From Symbiodinium natans (taxonomy: Eukaryota > Sar > Dinophyceae > Suessiales > Symbiodiniaceae), in the NCBI GenBank assembly GCA_905221605.1, contig CAJNDS010002147.1:209501-273500 (forward strand): a DNA stretch of 64,000 nucleotides, read 5' to 3'. The translations under genes were made by a program, and so were the position numbers. Below the pieces are notes generated by a model, which was not told the origin of the DNA, searched no databases, and saw only the letters and a list, made by a program, of their open reading frames with translations. This document shows positions 9,397-20,800 of the stretch, piece after piece. Numbering within the stretch: the stretch's first letter is position 1; each line of letters opens with the position of its first letter.

Positions 9397-12088
9397 TTGA
9401 TGATTCGTACATATATTTGTACTCGTATCTTCCAGTTTAGCACTTTTTAAATGTGGCTCTAGAGGGCACATCCACGCCTTGCGTACAGAATCAATACCCG
9501 AAGCCCCAGAAGGGTTTCGGGTTTAGGGTTTAGGGTTTTAGGGGTTTAGGGTTTTAGGGTTTTAGGGTTTTAGGGTTTTCAGGGTTTTAGGGTTTTAGGG
9601 TTTCAGGGTTTTAGGGTTTGAGGGTTTTAGGGTTTGGGGCGCGAACGTCTTAAAGCCAGGTCAGTTCATCGCCCGCCTCGTGCTTCACCCGATTTTCGAC
9701 TCTTTCTACGCCTTGGTCGTGATTGCAAACTCTGTCTTCATTGGGCTCGAGGCGGGGTTTAGGGTTTAGGGTTTAGGGTTTAGGGTTTAGGGTTTAGGGT
9801 TTAGGGTTTAGGGTTGAGGGTTGAGGCCTGAAGCCATAAGCCCCAAACCCCAAAACATAGCCCTAAACCCTAACACCAGAGGTGGAGCATTCCATCTCCG
9901 GCAACGATGATCGGCCAACGTCGATGTTTGTCGCGCAGCGCCAGGGCGTGTGAGGGTTTAGAGTTGAGGGTTTAGGGCTAGATCCGTAACCCTAAACCCT
10001 AAACCCTAAACCCTCAACCCTAAACTCAGGGCCTAGGCCGCCCCCCTACGTTGGGGGGCGGCGCTTAAGCCCTTTGACAGGTCGCGTTGCCGGAACACGT
10101 TCTCCTCGGGACCAGTACTGGTCCCTTATGATAAAGTGAGTGACATGTGGGGTCAGACCTTTTAGGGCCCCCCTAACCGCCTGACCCCCCCCCCCTGGCC
10201 TGGCCCCCCCCCCCCCCCTGGGCTGGCCCCTGCCAGCGCGCCTGGCTCCTTCTGGCCCCCTGACCCCCCTGGCCCCCTGGCCCGGGGGCCTCTGGGGTGC
10301 CTTTTTCGAGAGTTGCACCTCCTGCAACCCTCCCTGAAAACTGCCTGCCGACCCCCCAATTCCTTTGACTCTAGAACCCAATCATGAAACTGAATAAGTT
10401 TGAGGAAGTGGACTGTTGTCTGAGTTGAGGCCTAAACCCTAAAAGGAATAGGTTTGGGTGGCTTTGCCACCTTGGACGGCGTGGGGTGGGAGAAAGTGTT
10501 AAATGGCCCTCCACAATCGGGCCAAAGCTGCTCTTCGCACCTCACGAAGCTTTCGAGCTTGTTTCGAAACCTAACCTTCACGGCATCTACGCCCTATCAC
10601 AGCAAACCCTAAACCCTAAACCCTAAACCCTGAACCCTGAATCCTAAACCCTAAACCCTAAACCCTGAGCCCGAAACCCTAAACCCTAAATCCTCATTTT
10701 CTAAATTTCCCCCAAGGTATATCTTCACCGTGCTCTTTGCTATTGAGCTGCTCCTGCGCGTGCTGGCTCACGGCCCCAGGTTTTTCTGCTCAGAGGACCC
10801 ACGTGCCCTGCCACCCTAGCAGGGGTGTAGGGTTTGGGGTTCAGGGTTCAGGGTTTCGGGTTTAGGGTTTAGGGTTTTGGGGGTTTAGGCTTGGTGCTGG
10901 TAGGTTTTAGGGCTTCGAGTGTAGGGCAATCTGACAATTAGTCCAAAAGCCCACCCCACGAAATGCCTCGAATGCTTATATAAATGCCTAAACGCCTAAC
11001 CCTACATGCCCTCTGTGCCCCACCCCACCGAAACATTGTGTTGGATTCGACATGAAACTGCGCAAGAACCAACAGTCTTTCTACCCTGGGCCTCCTAATA
11101 ATTCTCGGAGCGCTTGCTAAAAGACTAATTTCGTTCAACCATTTCTTACTCTGTGACTATTAACCTTTCCGTATCACCTTCATTTAAAGTTGACATTTCG
11201 TTCATCTCATTTTTGCATTTCCAATCTCTTTTCCGTTCATGCTTTTTATGTGGTTAAAAGGACTCATTAAGAGAACTAAGCTAGAACTTAGAGGTTTTAA
11301 TGTAAATGGAAATCCATCTTAGAATGTGCGTGCGTCCCCCAATTTACTTATTTTATCACCATTGTTATCATTAGTATCACTATCATGAATATAGCATTCT
11401 TCGGGACGCAATAGAAAATTCGAATTAGGAGCAGCTTTTTCTGCATCATCTTGCAGCCGCCATCATATTCTTCACTTTTATCTTCTTCTTGTTTGGTCCT
11501 TTCCTTGTGAGAGGATTCTATTGACTAGCCAAGAACGAGAACTCACTTTATTGTTTCAATATTGCAGGGGCACTATAGCCTTATCCCCAAGCCCCAGGCG
11601 CCCACAAACCCTAAACCCTCAACCCTAAACTCTCAGCCTCAAGCCCCTAAGCCCTAAGCCCTAAACCCTAAACCCTAAACCCTCGCCCTAAACCCTAAAC
11701 CCAAGCCCTGGACCTTTTTTTGGAGGATTGGACCTGGGCCATTCTGGATCTGGTGATCGTGGTGGCCTGGAGTTTAGAGTTTTGGAGAGTTCTAGGGTTG
11801 TGGTTTAGGGTTTAGGGTTTAGGGTTTAGGGTTTAGGGTTTAGGGTTTAGGGTTTAGGGTTTAGGGTTTAGGGTTCAGGGTTTCGGTGTTTTTTCGTGTT
11901 TTTTTTTTCGAAAGGGTTCAGGGTTCCGAAAAGCTTTCAAGGTTTTCAGAGGGCTGCAGGTTTAGGGGCTTGTATGGGGGTGGGTATTTTTCTATATATA
12001 TAAATATACACATATAATATTATATAGATATATGCATATATGTATATGTATTTCTCACTATATCCGTTTCAGGGATAAACCCTCGACC

Positions 12089-12120
<32 letters not shown>

Positions 12121-15100
12121 ACCCTAAACCCTAACCCCTAAACCCTGAACCCTGAACCATAAACCCGAAAACCTAAACCCAGAGCCTTAAGTCCCGTAGA
12201 GGCAGTTGTGTGAGGTGAGCTCCATCTGGGAGATCATCGTGCAGCACGTGGAAGCCGCCACACCGCCTGGAGAGGAGCCCGACGCAATAAGGTGTGAGGT
12301 TTAGGGTTTAGGGTTTAGGGTTTAGGGTTTAGGGTTTAGGGTTTAGGGTTTAGGGTTTAGGGTTTGGGAGCGTGTGTCCCAAGGTTGCCTCATACTCCCC
12401 ACTGCTCCCTGAGGCACCCGCAGCTTCCCGGTTCCCTAGGCACCGGTTTAGGGTTTAGGGTTTAGGGTTTAGGGTTTAGGGTTTAGGGTTTAGGGTTTAG
12501 GGACCTACCCCCCATGAGCCCTGAGCCCTAAACCCTGAACGCCCCTGCCTTAAGGACCCCATGAACCCATAATAAACCCTAAACCCCTAAACCCTGTACC
12601 CTAAACCCTAAACCCCGAAACCCTGTACCCTAAACCCTAAACCCCAAACCCTGAACCCTGAAACTCTAAACCCCCTGCTGAGCTCCCCTCCCTTCACCTT
12701 GAACCGTGTTTGCAGAATATGGACAGGGCTTTGGGGGTTATTATCGTATAATTCCAAAAGGACCATAAGGGAATGCTATTGGAAATTGTTCCGACCCCTA
12801 TAGTATTCCATTCCCCTGCTACACACCTCTATACTACCCCCCCTCTGGGTTCACCCCATAGCCTTACTATTTAGGGATAGAAAAGGCCTAATAGGTTATT
12901 TCAAGGGGGAGCCTAGTGAGGGTCGTATAGAGGGGGGTAGTAGGGAAACCTTAAACCCAAAACCCAAAACCCAAAACCCTAAACCCTAAACCATCCCTAA
13001 ACCCCAATCCCTAAACTCAGGGAAACCCATGAATAATTCTTTTCCCCTGGAAGCAACTCTCAGGAGTCCGAGCTGGGTACGATCGCCGGCATTTCCAGTC
13101 TCAAGGTTGGGAGTCCCTGAACCCCAAAAAATCCTAAATCCCTAAAACTTAAACCCCAGAACCCTAAACCCCTAAACCCCTAAACCCCTAAACCCCTAAA
13201 CCCCTAAACCCCTAAACCCCTAAACCCCTAAACCCCTAAACCCCTAAACCCCTAAACCCCTAAACCCCTAAACCCCTAAACCCCTAAACCCTAAACCCTA
13301 AACCCTAAACCCTAACCCCCTAAACCCCTAACCCCCTAACCCCCTGAACCCCTAAACCCTAAACCTCTACAACCCTAAACCCCTGAACCCTAAACTGGAA
13401 GATGGCCAGCGTGCCAGGCCTTCCGGATCATCCGCATCACCCGCATCCTGAAGACGGTGCAGGTCACCTCGTGGGTCTTGAAATGGCTTTTCGGGTTCGG
13501 GTTTTAGGGTTTTAGGGTTTAGGGTTTAGGGTTTAGGGTTTAGGGGTCTTTAAGCCCCAAAGCTCTAAGCCCTCAGCCCCCAAGGCTTCAGGGTTTAGGG
13601 TTTTGGGTTTAGGGTTTTGGGTCCCTACACCCTAATTTAAGGGTCCCAGAGTTCGGGGTTCAGGGTTTGGTTTAGGGTTTTGGGTCTAGGGTTTAGGGTT
13701 TGGAGTTTAGGGTTTGGAGGGTTTGAAGGGTTTGGAGGGTTTAGGGTTTGGGGTTCGGCGTTTGGGTTTTGTAGGGTTTGTAGGGTTTAGGGCTTAGGTT
13801 CTAGTTTAGGGCATGGAGGTTTAGGGTTTAGGGCTAGGGTTTAGGGCTAGCATGGACACCCTCAAGGTGGTCCGGATCCTCCGCTTCGTGGTGGCGCTCC
13901 GCACGCTGGCCGGGGGCTCAAGTAGCCCAACTAGGGTTCAGGGGTTTAGGGTTTAGGGTTTAGGGTTTAGGGTTTGGGGTTTAGGGTTTAGGGTTTAGGG
14001 CTTAGGGTTTAGGGTTTAAGGTCCCAAAACCCAAAACAGGCCGAAGGCCCAAAAAGCCCTCAGACCCTAAAACCCTCAGACCCTAAACGCTCAGACCTGA
14101 ACACCCTAAGACCCTAAAAACCCTAAGATCCTAAAGCCAGAACCCTAAACCCTAAACCCTAACTCCCCCCAAAACCCTAACACCCTAAAACTTCTAGTGG
14201 CGTTTTGCCTTCCTTGCGCTAAGGGGTCATCTAAGAACCCGAAGCGCGCCGAAGAAACCCCAAACCCTAAACCCTAAACCCTAAACCCTAAACCCTAAAC
14301 CCCTCAGGTCACCTCAATCTTCTACACCCTCAAGTCTCTGCTGTGGGCGCTGGTGTTGATTTTCCTGATCGAGCCCCGGCTGCAGCGCAATTCCTCAGCC
14401 GTCATCTTCGGGTTTAGGGTTTAGGGTTTAGGGTTTAGGGTTTAGGGTTTAGGGTTTAGGGTTTAGGGTTTAGGGTTTAGGGTTTAGGGTTTAGGGTGAT
14501 TTTCAGTCGGATTCAACAGTTCGATGGGCCCTAGGCCCTCCGCATCCCTATGTAACCCGTAGACATACCCTAAACCCTAAACCCTAAACCCTAAACCCTA
14601 AACCCTAAACCCTAAACCCCTAAAGCTACTCATAGACTCTTCCGGGGCCCCGATTTTCCGCCCTTGGTGGGCCGCCCTGACGCTCTGCGGTGTACTTCTG
14701 CTGCCGCAGGGAGGTTTGTGAGCTGGGGTGAGCAGTTGGGCAACAAGGGCTTTGATTGGAGGCTTCTTGTTCGCAATTTTGTTCTTGCACCGCCTTCAGT
14801 AAACCAACAACTTATAGCCATGTTTGGGGCACGTTTAACCCTAAACCCTTAAACCCATGAACCTCCAAGCGTTGGGTGCTGGTTGCGATGCTCATGAATG
14901 GGCCAGGGAGTTGATGTTGGAGTTTCGGCGCCCTGGTTTGCTTCTTGTGGGGGTTTAGGGTTTAGGGTTTAGAGTTTAGGTTGTTGCAAGCCGGCTCGGT
15001 TGTGATACTCTAAATGATTGAACGATCCAACTCTGTGTGATGGCTGAGATCCGGAGTGCACACTTTCCTGTGCAAGCGGACCACACTCGCTATGGAGCAA

Positions 15101-17787
15101 ACCCTAAACCCTAAACCCTAAACCCTACACCCTAAACCCTAAACCCTAAACCCTAAACCCTAAACCCTAAACCCTAAACCCTAAACCCTAAACCCTAAAC
15201 ATCCCTAAACCCCAAACCCCAAACCCCAAACCCTAAACCCTAAACCCCAAACCCTAAACCCTAAACCCTAAACCCGAAACCCCAAGACCCTACAAAGTCA
15301 GGCGAGACTCGAGGCGTCATGCCGGAGGTTGATAGGGGTCTTGGGCTTAAAATATAAAGGTCGGAAGAATTACTAGTGTTATTCCCTTATGGTCCCTTCA
15401 TAATTATACGATAATAACCCGCCCAAAACCCTCTTATATTATTAAGGCCCCTGTAGTCTTATGGTCCCTTTACAATTATACGAGAATAACCCCCCAAAAC
15501 CCTGTTCTAATTATTAAGGCCCCTATAGGTAGGGGTCTGAGGGTGTCATGCCCATCGCTTGCACCTGTCATGGCCTGCAACCTCGTTCCCCTGACGGGTT
15601 CTTAGTACGGAATGAGGGAATGAGGTACCCTATATAAAATCCGGGCCCGAGATTTCAGGTACCCTATAGAAGCCCTTACAGGGATGTTATAGGGCCTTCA
15701 TTCCCGCATTACCTACTAAGAATCAGGGGGTCTCAGGAATACGTGTTCGCGATCCTCTTCACTCAAGAGACCCGGTCGCAACAACGAGCCTTCAGGGCTT
15801 TTGGAGCCCGGCCCCTTGAAACCCCATGCCCACTTTGAGAGCCCCAAACCTGAAACCCATTTCGGGTTTCGGTTTGAAGGGTTTAGGGTTTAGGATTTAG
15901 GGGCGGAATCGTTGAGGCTTTGAAGTTTAGGGAGCAGAATCTGCGTCAGTTCCGGCGCAGGCCCTAAAACCCTAAACCCTAAACCCTAAACCCTAAACCC
16001 TAAACCCTAAACCCTAAACCCTAAACCCTAGAACCCTAGAACCCTAGAACCCTAGAACCCTAGAACGCTAGAACCCAGTTCCGACGCAGGCCGTGAATGA
16101 CTACCTCCGCGACCCCCTATCTCCGGCGCTGGAGCCCGCGGAGGAAGACGCAGCGCGGCTTCAGGAGGAAGTTGGGATGCCACCCTTTGGGGTGTTTGGG
16201 GTTTAGGGTTTAGGGTTTATGTTCCCCCTTACACTCACAGTCCTTAATAGGGATTCTAGTACGCCCAATTATAGTCCCCGAACATCCCAAACTGCACATT
16301 CCAAGTTCTCATAGCATTAGGGTGCGATATATATATATATATATACATACATATATTTTTTGGCTACACAAGCTCACCATACCATGATTGCTTAGTTGAA
16401 GTTCCTTATCAAGAGCTCTGCTAGTCTTGCCCCAAACCCTAGCAAAAAGCTGCTCGCAACCCGCCTCGACGTTTGGGCTCTGGCTTGCTGTATGCTGAGG
16501 GCTGAGGGTTGAGGGTTGAGGGTTTAGGGTTGAGGGTTGAGGGTTTAGGGTTTAGGATTTAGGGTTTAGAGTTTCTGGTTAGCATCTGGAGAGCAAGGCG
16601 TGCAGAATCTACTTCGACGACGTGTTTACCACAATGCTCAGCCGCTTCGACTTTGCAGACCAATGTCAAGACCCCAAGGGGGCTGTAGGCGCAGCCCGAA
16701 CATCCCTAAACCCAGTAATCCTAACCCTAATAGCCCTAATTGCCCTAACAACCCTAATGACCTTAATAACCCCAATATCCCTGATAGCCCTTACAACCCT
16801 AAAGACCCTAATAGCCCTAATAGCCCTAAAGGCCCCAATAACCCTAGTAATCCCAATAACCCTAATGACCCTAATAACCCTAGCAACCCTCCTAACCCTA
16901 ATAACCTTAATAACCCTATTAACCCCAATAACCCTAACAACCCCAATGACCCCAATAACCCTGATAACCCTGATAACCCTAATGGCCCTAATAACCCTAA
17001 AGTACCCTTATCCCTAAACCCCGAACCCCTAAACTCTAAACCCTAAACCCTAAGCCCTAAGCCCTGAACCCTAAATCCTAAACCCTAAACCCTAAACCCT
17101 TCTAACTTATAACCCAAAGAGTCTTGCCCGCAACCTTCCGTCTGTCGGGGTGCTGAGCTTTGGTGGGTACATCTGATAGGGCCGTGCTTAAACCCTAAAC
17201 CCTAAACCCCAAGCCCTAAACTGTAAACCCTAAACCCCAAACCCCAAGCCTTAAATCCCAAACCCTGAAGCCCAAACCCTGAACCCTGAACCTTGAACCC
17301 TAAATCCCAAACCCCAAATCAAGGCCTGTTTATGAGCATTGCGGGCGGCGTGAGTTGGGAGCAAGTCATCCTCCCGCTGAAAGCAATTGCGCTGCCTTGG
17401 GTACTCCTTTTCATCGGTTACATGTCTCTCGGCTCCAAGTGGTCACCCTGCAGGTTTTAGGGTTTAGGGTTTGGGGTTTGGGGTTTAAGGCTAGGGTTTA
17501 GGGTTTAGGATTTCGGGTTTTCGTAGGGTAGCAAGCCTAAACCCTAAACGCTATACCGCCACAGCAGACAAACTTCGCCAAAATCATAGGCTTGATGGCC
17601 CCCCCCAGCAGCACCCCTTCCCAAGCCCAAAAGAAATAGGCTGCAAGCTCTACAGCAGCCGCCAACTGCACAGAAGCCCATATCATCAGCACACACGACG
17701 ACTCAGACAAGGCACCCCTTCCCTAAACCCTAGAATCTCAACCCTAAAGGCCCTAAACCCTAAACCCTAAACCCTAAACCCTAAACC

Positions 17788-17833
<46 letters not shown>

Positions 17834-20800
17834 ACCCTAACCCTAGACCGCACCCCTTGAGCCTAGATTGTTTTGTAGACCGCTCGCATTCGAAATGACG
17901 ACACTCGCTCCTCGATTGCTTGCGGACGTGGAGGATATCGAGTGTCGCTGCATGTGTTTATTCTTCGTTTGATGTCGTATATGCCCGCCGCCATTTTACC
18001 TTCGATAAGTCTTCTCCCATCCCTCTTTCCCTCTTTCATCTGCTTCTTGTGTCTGTGAAAGCAAGCTGGGATAGCGGTTCTTCCTCTTCCTTTATCACCG
18101 AAGCACTCTCTCTAAATCGGATGTTAGTCCGAACTACGGCTAACTGAGGATCGATCGTGCGTTGCAAAGTTTGTGGAAGAGACAGTTGAAACAAAATCTT
18201 GCTGTCCTTAGTAGCTGAGTACACCTTACACTTTTTGGGATACCAAAATCCCCTATAGAACTGAAAGTTCAAACTTTTTGTGGCTTATGAACTCAGCAAC
18301 TAAGTGTCTGTTCTAGGATCTTCAACCCCGAGGAGTGAAGCTTAGGTTTTCTTTGGTTGATCTCGCCATCCGTCCACCCCACCCCTGCGCTTGCAGGTGG
18401 TAGAAAGGGGGTGCAGGGTTTGGGGGTTAGGTCTGAGGGCTTAGGCTTTGGGGTTTAGGGTTTAGGGTTTGGGGTTTAGGGTTTAGGGTTTAGGGTTCGG
18501 CACGTGCGTATGCTGTTTGCTGTTGCGCACACGTTGTGACTGCGCCTGCGTGCTCTTTTTGGCAGGTTCTTCACATATTTTGCGGTCTTGAATGCGACTT
18601 GACGAACTTGGCAGCATTTGTTTATTTTAGGGTTTGGGGTTTAGGGTTTAGGGTTTAGGGTTTTTGTTGTGGGTTTTGCCCATTGCTCTTGCATGTCGCA
18701 AAGACAAAATTTTCAGGTGATTACGGGTGTTTTTTGCCAGACAGCGCTGCTCGGAATCCAAGTGGTACCCTTTTTGTCCCTTTTTTGGTCCTAGGATTCC
18801 CTTATACAGCAACCAACAACAAAAATGGTGCCCTTATCATGATATGATGGTTCCTGAGCTACCAAGGATTGACAGTGCGCAGAACGATCATGCGACAGTG
18901 ATCCATTCGATTTTGGCTAACAAGCAGGCTCATCTGGAGAAGGCGGGGGGCACATGTCTCTGGGGTTTAGGGTTTAGGGTTTAGGGCGTCAGATGCAGCA
19001 CCCTGAGTACCCGAGAGCACGCAGTATCTTCCCTCATCGAGACCTTGAGAAAAGTTCTTTCCACGCCTTGGAGTCAGCAATAGGAGCGATCGATCAGCGG
19101 ATGGATTCTCCATAAGGACATGTTGACACATGTCAGTTCTCTAAAATCTGGACCTTTTCTAGGGTCCTTATTATATGGTACGCAAACAGGGAGAACTGAC
19201 CACATGAGTTGCTCCTTCGCGCTTCGGTCTCCCGCCGCAAGTTCAGAGATGATACTTGTTGTTCACTTCGTCTTGCTCACTTTAACAGGGGGTCTCTGGG
19301 GCTCATAGGACTCTTAATCATCTGGGTATTCTGGTGTTCCCTAGAAGCTTCAGATTGCAGTCAAGGCTTTAAATAATGAACGCCATTTTGGGGTCCCGGA
19401 AAATGACGAGGGCTTTGGAGACGCGCGCGTCAGGTGCGCGACCTTTTCAACAAGCTGGGGGCGGAGAACACCGGTGGCATCACGTACCTCATGTTCGAGG
19501 AGAAGATGGCTCTTAAATACCCTAAACCCTAAACCCTAAACCCTAAACCCTAAGCCCTAAGCCCTAAGCCCTAAACCCTAAAACCCTCTTCTTAAAAGCA
19601 CCCTTCGAGGAGAAGATCACCTCCCCGGAGGTGAAGGAGTACTTTGAATCTCTTGGGCTCGTCGCGCGGTTGCAGCATCGAGGCACCCTCAGCCCTCAGC
19701 CCTCAGCCCTAAGCCCTAAGCCCGAAGCCCTCAGCCCTCAGCCCTAAGCCCTAAGCCCTAAGCCCTAAGCCCTAAGCCCTAAGCCCTAAGCCGTGAACCC
19801 TAAACCCTAAACCCTAGACCCGAGACCCGAAACCCGAAACCCCAAATCCTAAACCCTAAACCCGAAACCCGAAACCCTAAACCCTAAACCCTAGCAGCCC
19901 GGAGGTGTGAGTTGCTAGGACTCACTCAGGGGGAGTTGAGTTGAGTAACCTCTAAATGGGCAATAAGTTATAAGTATGATAACTATACCTATACCCCTAT
20001 TGAAGGTACTTATAACACTACTTACCCTAAACCCTAAACCCTAAACCCTAAACCCTAAACCCTAAACCCTAAACCCTAAACCCTAAACCCTAAACCCTAA
20101 ACCCTAAACCCTAAACCCTAAACCCTAAACCCTACAGCTCAGACTGGAAGAAGAAGTCCGATGATGACGGCTCTTGGAAGATTGAAGATTGGAAGAGCCA
20201 GCGAGGATGGAACAGCGGAGGAGGCTGGAAGCAGTCCAATTGGAATTGGAAAAGGGGGTACGGAGCTCCGAAAGGACAAACCCCAAAGATCAAGGCTCGC
20301 CCAAGCACCAGAGATGATGATATGGAAGCTGACTGGGACTACTGGTCCATTGCCATCGCAAATTGCAAACATGATGTGCACAGAGTCGCTAGCCCAGCGG
20401 AAGCAAGAGATGCTGGCACAGCCGTCGTGCTGGATGATGCCTACGACAATGATATTTACGAACGTATCTTGGGGGAGCTGAAACCCTAAACCCTAAACCC
20501 TAAACCCTAAACCCTAAACCCATGAGCCTGTAGCTTGAGTGTTCAGCGTTTAGGCTTCAGGCTGTCGGCTTTAGGCTGGGTTGAGGGTTTAGGGTTTAGG
20601 CTTTGGGGTTTAGAGTTTAGGGGTGTGCGGCACAAGTGGAAGCAGCCTTTGGCAGATGCCACATCCCAGAGCGGCCACTACCCTCAACTAAAGCAGTGTA
20701 CCTCAATCTCGAGTAGGCCTATATCCTGAGCCCAAAACCCCAAACCCCAAAGCCCAAAACCCTAAACCCTAAACCCTAAGCCCTAAACTTTTAACCCTAA

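Noticed and set aside
8899-9471. Tyrosine/histidine- and cysteine/valine-rich frames up to 190 codons
   Set aside because: Read-through of TATG, TG and TA microsatellites.
12370-12445. Exon on the minus strand reading NREAAGASGSSGEYEATLGH
   Set aside because: Open but short, with no splice borders or phase partner found.
14371-14410. Continuation of the S5 exon past ATC (frame stays open to the array)
   Set aside because: Residues EPRLQRNSSAV do not fit an S5 helix, and a charged stretch here would break the membrane segment. The exon was ended at 14370.
19382-19391. Second spliced-leader trace (GCCATTTTGG); also on the minus strand near 6184
   Set aside because: Only ten bases match and one such hit in this length is not improbable.
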